Origin: UBA6136 sp044237765 | GTDB taxonomy: Bacteria > Pseudomonadota > Gammaproteobacteria > Methylococcales > Methylococcaceae | Length of the DNA: 64,000 nucleotides | NCBI GenBank assembly: GCA_044237765.1 | Contig: JBIIEQ010000004.1 | Span: forward strand, 1 to 64,000 | Direction of reading: 5' to 3' | In this document: positions 8,455 to 17,168 of the stretch, piece by piece | Numbering within the stretch: the stretch's first letter is position 1 | Layout: each line of letters opens with the position of its first letter | Position numbers and translations under genes: made by a program | The notes under the pieces: model-generated | Told to the model about the DNA's origin: nothing | Seen by the model: only the letters and a program-made list of their open reading frames with translations | Databases searched by the model: none

Positions 8455-9219
8455 ATGGGCAAAATCATCGCCGTGGCCAATCAGAAGGGCGGTGTGGGAA
8501 AGACAACCACCAGCGTCAATCTGTCGGCCTCTCTCGTTACGATGGGTTACCGGGTGTTGCTGGTCGATCTGGATGCCCAGGGCAATGCCACCATGGGTTG
8601 CGGGGTGGACAAGCATCATGTGGTGAGCTCGGCCTACGACATCCTGACGGGTAGAGCCTTCATTGGCGACGCCATTGTCAACGTCGATCCCGATGGGCTG
8701 GATTTGCTGCCAGGCAATTCGGATCTGACGGCTGTTCAGGTCGAACTGGTCGACCGCATCGGCCGGGAGCGGGTGCTGGCGGAGGTGCTGACATCCTGTC
8801 GTGACGAATACCATTTCGTCATTATCGACTGTCCTCCCGCGCTCAATATCCTCACCCTTAACGCGCTGATAGCGGCGGACAGTGTGCTGATTCCGATGCA
8901 GTGCGAGTATTACGCCCTGGAGGGGCTCTCTGACCTGGTGGGTACCTTGCAGAATGTGCAGGAGATGCTGAATCCCGATCTTCATATCGAGGGAATTTTG
9001 CGGACCATGCATGATACGCGGAGCCGGCTTGGCGCGGATGTGTCGGCCCAGTTGCTGGAGCACTTTGGGCGTGATGTGCTGGAGACTATTGTTCCCAGAA
9101 ATATTCGGCTGGCAGAGGCGCCCAGCCATGGGCAATCCATCGTCAAATACGACAAGGGCTCCAAGGGGGCAATCGCCTATCTTGCCTTGGCCGAGGAAAT
9201 CATCCGGCGTAATCAGTGA
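8455..9219 (+). CDS. parA: Chromosome partitioning ATPase ParA (Soj)
   Basis: Deviant Walker-A ATPase, 254 residues, that moves the ParB-parS complex during chromosome segregation. The N-terminus has ANQKGGVGKTTTSVNL (deviant Walker A with both lysines) and DLDAQGNATMG, followed by VIIDCPPALNILTLNAL. There is no N-terminal DNA-binding extension, as expected of chromosomal ParA. It is directly followed by parB. I saw no parS-like 16-bp palindrome close by. Confidence 0.96.
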   Translation: MGKIIAVANQKGGVGKTTTSVNLSASLVTMGYRVLLVDLDAQGNATMGCGVDKHHVVSSAYDILTGRAFIGDAIVNVDPDGLDLLPGNSDLTAVQVELVDRIGRERVLAEVLTSCRDEYHFVIIDCPPALNILTLNALIAADSVLIPMQCEYYALEGLSDLVGTLQNVQEMLNPDLHIEGILRTMHDTRSRLGADVSAQLLEHFGRDVLETIVPRNIRLAEAPSHGQSIVKYDKGSKGAIAYLALAEEIIRRNQ

Positions 9220-9246
9220 CGCCATATTCAAGAGACGGTTAACTTC

Positions 9247-10119
9247 ATGTCGGTACCAAAAAAGAGAGGTTTGGGGCGAGGTCTGGATGCTCTGCTGGGC
9301 GGGGCTAAGCTGGAGAGTGCCACTGACCGTTTGCGCGTGGTGCCCATCGAGCGGCTGGCCCCCGGCGCATTTCAGCCGCGCAAGGAGATCGATTCCGGCA
9401 AGCTACAGGAGTTGGCGGATTCCATTAGCGCCCAGGGTGTCGTGCAGCCTGTGGTGGCCCGTGAGGTTTCTGTCGATCTCTTCGAGATCATTGCGGGCGA
9501 GAGGCGTTGGCGGGCGGCTCAGCTGGCGGGCTTGAGTGAAGTTCCGGTCATCGTCCGCAAGGTTTCGGATCAGGCGGCACTGGCGATCGCTCTGATCGAA
9601 AATATTCAACGTGAAGACCTGAATGCGATGGAGGAGGCGGAGGCGCTCAAGCGCCTGCTTGATGAATACCGCATGACGCATCAACAGTTGGCAGATGCGG
9701 TGGGGAAATCGCGGGCGACGGTTACCAATCTCCTGCGGCTCAATGAGCTTCACCCGGAGGTCAAGACGCTGTTGGCGCAAGGGCGTATGGAAATGGGGCA
9801 CGCCCGGGCACTTTTGGGGTTGGCCATGGAGACCCAGGTCGCGACTGCATTGCGGGTCATTGATCGCGACATGACGGTCAGGGCGACCGAAGCGCTGGTG
9901 CAGTCATTGCGGCAGGGGAGGGTGGTGCAGAGGCCTTCGTCAGTTATTTCAAAAGATCCGGACATTCGACGCCTTGAGGGTGATATCTCCGAGCGCCTCG
10001 GCGCGGCGGTCATCATTCGGCATGGCAGCAAGGGCGCCGGCCAGGTCATCATCAAGTACAGCACCTTGGATGAGCTAGATGGGGTGCTGAGCCGTTTCCA
10101 AAAGGACTTTGATCGTTGA
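9247..10119 (+). CDS. parB: Chromosome partitioning protein ParB (Spo0J)
   Basis: CTPase/DNA clamp that loads at parS, 290 residues. The N-terminal KKRGLGRGLDALLG motif stimulates ParA, and the ParB/Srx core has GERRWRAAQLAGL and ENIQREDLNAMEEAEA. A helix-turn-helix (QQLADAVGKSRATVTNLLRL) and a C-terminal dimerisation segment follow. It is cotranscribed with parA at a 27-base gap. A good promoter overlaps its last codons and drives the atp genes. Confidence 0.96.
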   Translation: MSVPKKRGLGRGLDALLGGAKLESATDRLRVVPIERLAPGAFQPRKEIDSGKLQELADSISAQGVVQPVVAREVSVDLFEIIAGERRWRAAQLAGLSEVPVIVRKVSDQAALAIALIENIQREDLNAMEEAEALKRLLDEYRMTHQQLADAVGKSRATVTNLLRLNELHPEVKTLLAQGRMEMGHARALLGLAMETQVATALRVIDRDMTVRATEALVQSLRQGRVVQRPSSVISKDPDIRRLEGDISERLGAAVIIRHGSKGAGQVIIKYSTLDELDGVLSRFQKDFDR

Positions 10120-10144
10120 TCTGCATCGAAGTCACTGATATGAT
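10116..10144 (+). promoter_or_regulatory. Sigma-70 promoter for the ATP synthase operon
   Basis: TTGATC (10116-10121) and TATGAT (10139-10144) are separated by exactly 17 bases, with TG one base before the -10 hexamer (extended -10). Transcription would start near 10151, about 20 bases before atpI. The -35 box overlaps the last codons of parB. Confidence 0.6.
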
Positions 10145-10171
10145 GCCGTTCAATTTGCTGTAGGAAACCGA

Positions 10172-10549
10172 ATGGCCGCGAAGCGGTTTTTTCCTGTGGT
10201 TCGATGGGTGCTGATGGCTCAGTCGTTCGGTGTGCTTTTCCTCGCTGTTCTGGTCTGGGTGTTATCCGGACAAGAGAGTGCGAAATGGTCTTTGCTGGGT
10301 GGGTTGATTGCCATTCTGCCAAACGTATATTTTTCCTATAGGTTCGGGGTTCGTGATGACAGTCGCACGGCAAGGCAAGTAGCTAAGGCCCTGTATGGGG
10401 GCGAGGCCGCCAAGTTGCTGATGACGGGCGGTCTGTTTGCTCTGGTGTTGCAGTTGCCGGGGCTCAGTTTTCTGCCGCTGTTGGGCGGTTTTATTTTTGC
10501 ATTGACGGTCTTCTGGTTCGCGCTCCTGATGCGCGGTTCACATTTGTAA
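10172..10549 (+). CDS. atpI: ATP synthase protein I (AtpI)
   Basis: Small inner-membrane protein of 125 residues with about four hydrophobic segments, at the head of the atp operon where atpI normally lies. Family features are the start of the first helix (WVLMAQSFGVLF), GGLIAILPNVYFSYR and AAKLLMTGGLFALVL. AtpI is thought to help assemble the c-ring or support ion supply and is not part of the finished enzyme. The gap to atpB is 13 bases. Confidence 0.88.
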   Translation: MAAKRFFPVVRWVLMAQSFGVLFLAVLVWVLSGQESAKWSLLGGLIAILPNVYFSYRFGVRDDSRTARQVAKALYGGEAAKLLMTGGLFALVLQLPGLSFLPLLGGFIFALTVFWFALLMRGSHL

Positions 10550-10562
10550 CGGATATCTGAGC

Positions 10563-11339
10563 ATGGCAAGTGAAGCGCACGGAGGTGGTGGAGCCACCGG
10601 CTACATTGTTCACCATCTGACCCCGCTTTCGGTCGGTGAGGGATTTTGGACGTTGCACCTGGATACCCTGTTCATATCGGCGGTGCTGGGCGGAGTGTTT
10701 CTTCTCATATTTAAGCGGGTAGCTGACAGCGCCACAACGGGCGTGCCCGGTCTTGTCCAGAATTTTGCCGAGATGCTGGTCGAATTTGTGGATACCCAGG
10801 TTAAGGATGCATTTCATGGCAAGAGCGCATTAATCGCTCCGTTGTCCCTGAGTATTTTTGTTTGGATCTGGCTCATGAATTTCATGGACCTGATTCCGGT
10901 GGATTTGTTGCCCATGATTGGTTCGGCTCTAGGATTGGAATACCTGAGGGTTGTGCCCAGTACGGATTTGAATGCTACGTTTGGCATGTCGATTTCCGTT
11001 TTTCTGTTGATCATCTTTTACAGCATAAAAATCAAGGGAGGCATCGGTTTTGCCAAGGAAATGCTGCTGAGCCCCTTTGGTAAATGGATGATCCCGTTCA
11101 ATCTTTTGCTCAAGGTGGTTGAGGAGGTTGCACGGCCGGTCTCTCTGGCACTGCGACTCTTTGGCAACATGTATGCGGGCGAGCTGATCTTTATTCTGAT
11201 CGCTTTGCTGCCATGGTTTATCCAGCCAATATTGGGATTCCCCTGGGCGGTGTTCCATATTCTGATCATTACTCTGCAGGCTTTTATTTTCATGGTGTTG
11301 ACCATTGTCTATCTGAGTCTGGCGCACGAAGACCACTAA
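10563..11339 (+). CDS. atpB: ATP synthase Fo subunit a
   Basis: Proton-channel subunit a of the membrane Fo sector, 258 residues with five or six transmembrane helices. The helix containing the essential arginine is seen as ALRLFGNMYAGELIF, and the last helices (ILIITLQAFIFMVLTIVYL) match the family. The N-terminal EAHGGGGATGYIVHHL and the motif LIPVDLLPMIG resemble the E. coli type. Confidence 0.97.
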   Translation: MASEAHGGGGATGYIVHHLTPLSVGEGFWTLHLDTLFISAVLGGVFLLIFKRVADSATTGVPGLVQNFAEMLVEFVDTQVKDAFHGKSALIAPLSLSIFVWIWLMNFMDLIPVDLLPMIGSALGLEYLRVVPSTDLNATFGMSISVFLLIIFYSIKIKGGIGFAKEMLLSPFGKWMIPFNLLLKVVEEVARPVSLALRLFGNMYAGELIFILIALLPWFIQPILGFPWAVFHILIITLQAFIFMVLTIVYLSLAHEDH

Positions 11340-11382
11340 CTGACTTCTTTTTTTCAATCACTGCTTGTCCTCTGGAGGAACA

Positions 11383-11655
11383 ATGGAAATCGCATCAATT
11401 GCCAACGTACAGGGCCTGACTGCCATCGCGGTGGGTATCATTCTCGGTGCCGGCGCTCTCGGAACCGCTATTGGGTTCGGTATTCTCGGTGGTAAGTTTC
11501 TGGAAGGCGCTGCACGCCAGCCCGAATTGGTACCGCTGTTGCAGGTAAAGATGTTCATCGTGGCGGGCCTGCTCGACGCCGTCACCATGATCGGTGTCGG
11601 TTTGGCGCTGTTCTTCACTTTTGCGAACCCCTTCCTGTCTGCCCTCAAGGGTTAA
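11383..11655 (+). CDS. atpE: ATP synthase Fo subunit c
   Basis: The c-ring proteolipid, 90 residues, two transmembrane helices joined by the polar loop ARQPE (about 44-48). The ion-binding carboxylate is D65 in GLLDAVTMIG, so an aspartate as in E. coli. There is no sodium-type signature, so proton coupling is likely. The ATG at 11383 was chosen over an in-frame TTG at 11365 because GGAGG lies just before it and the protein then starts like other c subunits. Confidence 0.96.
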   Translation: MEIASIANVQGLTAIAVGIILGAGALGTAIGFGILGGKFLEGAARQPELVPLLQVKMFIVAGLLDAVTMIGVGLALFFTFANPFLSALKG

Positions 11656-11712
11656 TCGGGCTGGCGAAACCGGATTCCCTAACGGCGAACTGATGATAAA
11701 GAGGAAAGCGCT

Positions 11713-12192
11713 GTGAGTATCAATGCAACATTGATCGGCCAGATGATCACGTTTGCGCTTCTGGTGTGGTTCACCATGAAGTATGTGTGGCCGCCCATCA
11801 TGCAGGCCCTTGAGGAGCGCAAGAAGAAAATCTCCGAGGGTCTGGCGGCGGCCGAGAAAGGCCAGCACGCCATGGAGTTGGCCGAAAAGCGGGCAACGAG
11901 CGTATTGCGTGAAGCCAAGGACCAGGCGGCAGATATCGTCAGTTTGGCTCAAAAGCGGGCCGGCGAGTTGGTGGAGGAATCCAAGCAGTCGGCCAGGGAA
12001 GAAGGTGAGCGAATTGTCACGGCGGCAAAGTCTGAAATCGATCGTGAAATTCAAAAGGCCAAGGAAGGTCTGCGTCAACAGGTGGCAACCTTGGCGGTGG
12101 GTGCGGCGGAACAAATCCTCAAGCAAGAAGTGGATCGCAACAAGCACAAGGAAATCATCGATAACCTCGATAAGGCGCTGGGCGATAAGTAA
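11713..12192 (+). CDS. atpF: ATP synthase Fo subunit b
   Basis: Peripheral-stalk subunit b, 159 residues. It has one N-terminal transmembrane helix (LIGQMITFALLVWFTMKYVW) followed by a long charged coiled coil rich in Ala, Lys and Glu, the classical layout. Translation begins with GTG at 11713, preceded by AGAGGAAA. The stop codon shares a base with the atpH ATG (TAATG), so the two stalk subunits are translationally coupled. Confidence 0.95.
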   Translation: MSINATLIGQMITFALLVWFTMKYVWPPIMQALEERKKKISEGLAAAEKGQHAMELAEKRATSVLREAKDQAADIVSLAQKRAGELVEESKQSAREEGERIVTAAKSEIDREIQKAKEGLRQQVATLAVGAAEQILKQEVDRNKHKEIIDNLDKALGDK

Positions 12193-12728
12193 TGACTGAA
12201 TTGACCACATTGGCACGGCCGTATGCGGAAGCCGCCTTCAAGCGAGCCAAGGAGACGGGATCGACGGATAAGTGGATAAGCCAGCTGTCGTTCTTGTCCG
12301 CGGTGATGTCCGATGAGCGGATGCAAAAGGCGGTTTCCAATCCCAAGGTACGTCGCGATGTCCTAGCGCAGTCTTTTCTGGGGCTCTGCGAAGGGCAGCT
12401 CGACGCCGAGGGTCAAAACTTCGTGCGACTTCTCATTCAGAATCAGCGACTGAATCTGGTGGGCGTCATCGAAAATCTGTTCGGTGAGTATCGAGCAGAA
12501 GATGAAGGCTATGTGGATGTAGATGTGGCGTCGGCATTCGATCTCTCCGCAGAGGAGAAAGGTAAGCTTTCTAAAACATTGGATGCCACGCTGGGCAGAA
12601 AGTCCAGATTGAACGTGAGTGTCGACAAAGGCCTTATCGGCGGAGTTTATATTCGGGCCGGAGACAGGGTCATTGACGCCTCTGTTCGTGGGCAGATCGA
12701 GCGATTGGCGAAAAGCCTCTGGAATTAA
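12192..12728 (+). CDS. atpH: ATP synthase F1 subunit delta
   Basis: Delta subunit linking the b stalk to the top of the F1 head, 178 residues as usual. The N-terminal helical domain starts with TLARPYAEAAFKRAKE, and the C-terminal signature GLIGGVYIRAGDRVIDASVRG is present. It overlaps atpF by one base and precedes atpA by 15 bases. Confidence 0.95.
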   Translation: MTELTTLARPYAEAAFKRAKETGSTDKWISQLSFLSAVMSDERMQKAVSNPKVRRDVLAQSFLGLCEGQLDAEGQNFVRLLIQNQRLNLVGVIENLFGEYRAEDEGYVDVDVASAFDLSAEEKGKLSKTLDATLGRKSRLNVSVDKGLIGGVYIRAGDRVIDASVRGQIERLAKSLWN

Positions 12729-12743
12729 TGCGAGAAAAGAATT

Positions 12744-14285
12744 ATGCAGCTGAATCCATCTGAAATCAGTGACCTGATCAAATCAAAGATCCAAAACTTC
12801 GATCTGGGAGTGGAGTCGCGTAGCGAAGGTACGATTGTCAGCTTGACTGACGGCATCGTCCGGGTGCATGGCCTCTCCGATGTTATGCAGGGCGAAATGG
12901 TTGAGTTCCCGGGCAACACCTATGGCATGGCGCTTAATCTCGAAAGGGATTCAGTCGGTGCCGTTGTTTTGGGTGCCTATGAGCATCTTGCCGAGGGTGA
13001 TGCTGTTCGCTGTACTGGCCGGATTCTTGAGGTGCCGGTAGGTGAAGGGCTGCTGGGTCGAGTGGTCGACGCTCTGGGCCGTCCAATTGACGGGAAGGGT
13101 CCAATAGCCGAAGCGGAGCGATCGCCTATCGAGAAGATCGCCCCGGGCGTTATTGCTCGTCAGTCCGTGAACCAACCGCTGCAAACGGGTTTGAAGTCGA
13201 TTGACTCCATGATTCCCGTCGGCCGCGGACAGCGCGAGCTGATCATTGGCGACCGTCAGACCGGTAAGACCGCGATTGCTATCGATACGATAATCAATCA
13301 GAAAGGCACCGGGGTTAAATGTATCTATGTCGCCATTGGCCAGAAGCAGTCTTCGATTGCGAATGTGGTGCGCAAGCTGGAAGAGCATGGCGCCATGGCA
13401 CATACCATCGTGGTTGCTGCCTCGGCCTCCGAGTCGGCGGCGCTGCAGTTCATCGCTCCCTACGCGGGTTGTTCGATGGGCGAGTATTTCCGTGATCGCG
13501 GGGAAGATGCGCTGATTATCTACGACGATCTGACCAAGCAGGCATGGGCCTATCGTCAGATTTCCTTGCTGCTTCGTCGACCGCCGGGTCGTGAAGCGTA
13601 TCCGGGTGACGTTTTCTATCTCCACTCCCGCCTGCTTGAGCGCGCATCCCGGATCAATGCCGAGGAAGTAGAGAAGCTGACCGGCGGTAAGGTAAAGGGC
13701 AAGACCGGTTCGCTGACGGCGTTGCCAATCATTGAAACCCAAGCCGGCGACGTATCTGCCTTCGTTCCGACCAATGTGATTTCCATTACGGACGGCCAGA
13801 TCTATCTGGAAACCAGCCTGTTCAATGCGGGCGTTCGTCCCGCTGTCAATGCCGGTTTGTCGGTTTCGCGCGTCGGTGGCGCCGCTCAGACCAAAATCAT
13901 CAAAAAGCTGGGTGGCGGTATCCGTCTCGACTTGGCGCAGTACAGGGAACTGGCTGCATTTGCGCAGTTTGCCTCTGATCTAGACGAGGCGACCCGCAAG
14001 CAGATCGAGCGCGGTCAGCGAGTCACCGAAATCATGAAGCAGGGTCAGTATTCGCCGTTGAGCGTTGCTCAGATGGCGGTCTCCCTGTTCGCGGCTAATG
14101 AAGGCTTCCTGGACGATATCGAAGTCAACAAGGTGCGTGATTTCGAAGATGGCTTGCAGGGCTATATGAAGGCCGAACACGGTAAGTTGCTGGACAAGAT
14201 CAATGAAACAGGTGATTACAGCGATGAGATCCAGAAATCCTTGTTGGAAGCAGTGACCAAGTACAAAGCTACGCATACCTGGTAA
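12744..14285 (+). CDS. atpA: ATP synthase F1 subunit alpha
   Basis: Non-catalytic nucleotide-binding subunit, 513 residues, identical in length to E. coli AtpA. The Walker A motif GDRQTGKTAIA lies near residues 169-179, followed by ALIIYDDLTKQAWAYRQ and the alpha-type segment SVSRVGGAAQTK. No missing key residues were seen. Confidence 0.98.
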   Translation: MQLNPSEISDLIKSKIQNFDLGVESRSEGTIVSLTDGIVRVHGLSDVMQGEMVEFPGNTYGMALNLERDSVGAVVLGAYEHLAEGDAVRCTGRILEVPVGEGLLGRVVDALGRPIDGKGPIAEAERSPIEKIAPGVIARQSVNQPLQTGLKSIDSMIPVGRGQRELIIGDRQTGKTAIAIDTIINQKGTGVKCIYVAIGQKQSSIANVVRKLEEHGAMAHTIVVAASASESAALQFIAPYAGCSMGEYFRDRGEDALIIYDDLTKQAWAYRQISLLLRRPPGREAYPGDVFYLHSRLLERASRINAEEVEKLTGGKVKGKTGSLTALPIIETQAGDVSAFVPTNVISITDGQIYLETSLFNAGVRPAVNAGLSVSRVGGAAQTKIIKKLGGGIRLDLAQYRELAAFAQFASDLDEATRKQIERGQRVTEIMKQGQYSPLSVAQMAVSLFAANEGFLDDIEVNKVRDFEDGLQGYMKAEHGKLLDKINETGDYSDEIQKSLLEAVTKYKATHTW

Positions 14286-14294
14286 GGCACTATC

Positions 14295-15158
14295 ATGGCT
14301 GTCGGAAAAGAAATACGCCTGAAAATCTCGAGTATCAAAAATACTCAGAAGATCACCAGGGCGATGGAAATGGTCGCCGCCAGCAAGATGCGGAAAACGC
14401 AGGACAGGATGCAGGCCACCCGTCCTTATTCGCGCAAGATTGCCCAGATCATCAAACATCTGGCCACGGCTAATCCGGAATACAGACATCCCTACACGAT
14501 TGCTCGATCGGCCAAAAGGATCGGGATGATAGTGGTGTCGTCTGACCGTGGGCTTTGCGGAGGTCTTAACTCAAATCTGTTCCGTCAGGCTATTCGCCGG
14601 ATGCGTGAATGGAACGACAGTGGTGTACCGATTGAGTTGAGTGTCATCGGTCAGAAAGGAGCCAGCTTCTTCGGGTCCATCGGGGCAGATGTGGTCGCAC
14701 AGGCTACCCGCTTGGGTGACAAGCCACATCTTGAAGATATTATCGGTGTCATCAAGGTCATGCTGGACGACTACGCTGAAGGCAAGATCGATGAGGTCCA
14801 CCTGCTTTACAACGAGTTTGTAAACACGATGACCCAGAAGCCGAAGCTCATCAAATTGCTGCCCGTCAGTCCGGAAGAAATTGTCGAAGAGTCGAAAGGA
14901 CAATGGGATTACATTTACGAGCCGGATGCCAAGGAAGTGCTGGACCAGTTGCTTGTTCGGTATGTGGAATCGCTCGTATTCCAGGGGCTTGTAGAGAACA
15001 GTGCCTGTGAGCAAGCCGCACGAATGGTTGCCATGAAGAGCGCATCGGACAATGCCGGCAAGCTGATCAAGGAATTGCAGCAGATTTACAACAAGGCGCG
15101 CCAGGCGGCCATCACGCAGGAAATTGCGGAAATTGTCGGTGGCGCGGCCGCAGTTTGA
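14295..15158 (+). CDS. atpG: ATP synthase F1 subunit gamma
   Basis: Central rotor shaft, 287 residues. The N-terminal helix IRLKISSIKNTQKITRAMEM and the C-terminal helix SASDNAGKLIKELQQIYNKA form the coiled coil that turns inside the alpha/beta ring. SDRGLCGGLNSNLF is the usual core motif. It lies 9 bases after atpA. Confidence 0.97.
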   Translation: MAVGKEIRLKISSIKNTQKITRAMEMVAASKMRKTQDRMQATRPYSRKIAQIIKHLATANPEYRHPYTIARSAKRIGMIVVSSDRGLCGGLNSNLFRQAIRRMREWNDSGVPIELSVIGQKGASFFGSIGADVVAQATRLGDKPHLEDIIGVIKVMLDDYAEGKIDEVHLLYNEFVNTMTQKPKLIKLLPVSPEEIVEESKGQWDYIYEPDAKEVLDQLLVRYVESLVFQGLVENSACEQAARMVAMKSASDNAGKLIKELQQIYNKARQAAITQEIAEIVGGAAAV

Positions 15159-15204
15159 TGCGGTCTTTGAAGAAACACGCAGAAAGATTCTAAAGAGGAC
15201 AACA

Positions 15205-16587
15205 ATGAGTTCGGGCAAAATCGTTCAGATTATTGGTGCCGTTGTAGACGTGGAATTCCCCCGGGAATCACTGCCGAAAGTCTATGATGCTCTTCGCGTT
15301 GAAGGTGAAGGTCTCGTGCTTGAGGTTCAGCAACAGTTGGGCGATGGCATCGTCAGAACCATTGCGATGGGAACTACGGATGGACTCAAGCGCGGTCTGG
15401 CCGTCAGCAATACCGGGGCAGCGATCTCCGTACCCGTGGGGAAGAAGACCCTCGGCCGCATCATGAATGTCCTGGGTGAGCCTATTGATGAAAAGGGACC
15501 CATCGGAGAAGAAGCGAGGTGGGGCATTCACCGCAAGGCTCCTTCATACGAGGATCAGGCAGCCGCCAATGAGTTGCTCGAAACCGGAATCAAGGTGATC
15601 GATCTGGTCTGCCCGTTTGCAAAGGGCGGTAAGGTCGGTCTGTTTGGTGGTGCGGGTGTTGGCAAGACCGTGAACATGATGGAGTTGATCCGCAACATCG
15701 CAATTGAGCACAGTGGTTACTCCGTATTTGCCGGTGTCGGCGAGCGTACCCGTGAAGGCAACGACTTCTACCATGAGATGAGTGAGGGCGGCGTACTGGA
15801 CAAGGTCTCACTGGTCTACGGCCAGATGAACGAGCCACCTGGAAACCGTCTGCGCGTGGCACTGACCGGCTTGACCATGGCCGAATTCTTCCGTGATGAA
15901 GGGCGCGACGTTCTGCTCTTTATCGACAATATTTATCGATATACCCTCGCTGGGACCGAAGTATCCGCGTTGTTGGGTCGTATGCCATCGGCGGTAGGCT
16001 ACCAGCCAAACCTGGCTGAAGAAATGGGTGTCCTGCAGGAACGCATCACGTCCACCAAGGTCGGCTCGATTACCTCCATTCAGGCCGTTTACGTTCCGGC
16101 TGACGACTTGACCGATCCATCGCCCGCCACGACCTTTGCGCATTTGGATGCTACTGTGGTCTTGTCCCGCCAGATCGCAGAGCTGGGTATTTACCCCGCC
16201 GTTGATCCGCTGGACTCCACCAGTCGTCAGCTGGATCCGCTGGTCGTCGGTCAGGAGCATTACCAGGTGGCTCGTTCGGTACAGAGTACCCTGCAACGTT
16301 ACAAGGAGCTTCGCGACATCATCGCCATCCTAGGCATGGATGAGCTGTCTGAAGAAGACAAACTCACCGTATCCCGTGCAAGAAAGATTCAGCGATTCCT
16401 CTCGCAGCCCTTCTTCGTCGCCGAAGTCTTTACTGGTGCGCCGGGCAAGTATGTTTCGCTCAAGGACACGATTGCCGGATTCAAGGGAATCGTCAATGGC
16501 GAATTCGACGAGATCCCGGAGCAGGCGTTCTATATGGTCGGCAGCGTCGACGAGGCGCTGGAAAAGGCCAAGAAACTTGCCGCCTAA
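15205..16587 (+). CDS. atpD: ATP synthase F1 subunit beta
   Basis: Catalytic subunit, 460 residues. The P-loop GGAGVGKTVNMMELI is near residue 150, the catalytic glutamate is in VGERTREGNDFYHEM, and LFIDNIYRYTLAGTEVSALL matches the E. coli form closely. The ATG at 15205 is preceded by AGAGGA, whereas an in-frame ATG at 15124 lies inside the end of atpG and would add 27 residues without family support. Confidence 0.98.
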   Translation: MSSGKIVQIIGAVVDVEFPRESLPKVYDALRVEGEGLVLEVQQQLGDGIVRTIAMGTTDGLKRGLAVSNTGAAISVPVGKKTLGRIMNVLGEPIDEKGPIGEEARWGIHRKAPSYEDQAAANELLETGIKVIDLVCPFAKGGKVGLFGGAGVGKTVNMMELIRNIAIEHSGYSVFAGVGERTREGNDFYHEMSEGGVLDKVSLVYGQMNEPPGNRLRVALTGLTMAEFFRDEGRDVLLFIDNIYRYTLAGTEVSALLGRMPSAVGYQPNLAEEMGVLQERITSTKVGSITSIQAVYVPADDLTDPSPATTFAHLDATVVLSRQIAELGIYPAVDPLDSTSRQLDPLVVGQEHYQVARSVQSTLQRYKELRDIIAILGMDELSEEDKLTVSRARKIQRFLSQPFFVAEVFTGAPGKYVSLKDTIAGFKGIVNGEFDEIPEQAFYMVGSVDEALEKAKKLAA

Positions 16588-16614
16588 GCCAATCAATTCT
16601 GGGAGATCGTAGTC

Positions 16615-17037
16615 ATGGCGATGACGATTCACGTGGATATCGTGAGTGCGGAGTCGGAGATATTCTCCGGTTCTGCCGAGATGGTGGTCGCGCCAGCTGA
16701 AATGGGCGAGGTGGGTATTGCCGCGCGGCATGCGCCCTTTCTGACACGTCTGAAACCGGGCGAAGTCCGGGTTAAGGTCAGTGGAAGCGAGATGCAGCCG
16801 TTCTACATCTCAGGCGGCATGTTGGAGGTGCAGCCTCATCTGGTCACGATACTTGCGGACACTGCCGTCAGGGCCAAGGATATTGACGAAGCGGCCGCGC
16901 TGGACGCGAAGCGCAAGGCAGAAGAGATGCTGGCGGACAAAACGGGAAAGGTAGATTATGCCTTTGCCCAGGCGCAGTTGGCGGAAGCCGTGATGCAGTT
17001 GCGAACACTGGAAAAATACCGTTCTGGCCGCGCCTGA
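16615..17037 (+). CDS. atpC: ATP synthase F1 subunit epsilon
   Basis: Regulatory epsilon subunit, 140 residues. It has an N-terminal beta sandwich (DIVSAESEIFSGSAEMV, GEVGIAARHAPFLTRLKPG) and a C-terminal helical hairpin that can inhibit ATP hydrolysis. It is the last gene of the operon and is followed by a strong terminator. Confidence 0.96.
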   Translation: MAMTIHVDIVSAESEIFSGSAEMVVAPAEMGEVGIAARHAPFLTRLKPGEVRVKVSGSEMQPFYISGGMLEVQPHLVTILADTAVRAKDIDEAAALDAKRKAEEMLADKTGKVDYAFAQAQLAEAVMQLRTLEKYRSGRA

Positions 17038-17054
17038 TTGCGGTTGGAAACATG

Positions 17055-17110
17055 AAACCCGGCATGACGTGGGTTCGCTTAAGGGCGACTCGGTCATGCC
17101 GGGTTTTTTT
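17055..17110 (+). terminator. Terminator of the atp operon
   Basis: A perfect 14-bp stem (AAACCCGGCATGAC at 17055-17068, GTCATGCCGGGTTT at 17093-17106) with a 24-base loop ends in seven Ts (17104-17110). It separates the atp genes from glmU. Confidence 0.85.
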
Positions 17111-17168
17111 CGTTAAGGGATTTGTTGTCCCTCTGAATTGAACTGGATAGGGAAAACAGGGGGGAAAC

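Noticed and set aside
8224..9231. 335-codon minus-strand frame opposite rsmG and parA
   Set aside because: It is the reverse shadow of well-supported genes and its translation shows no family motif.
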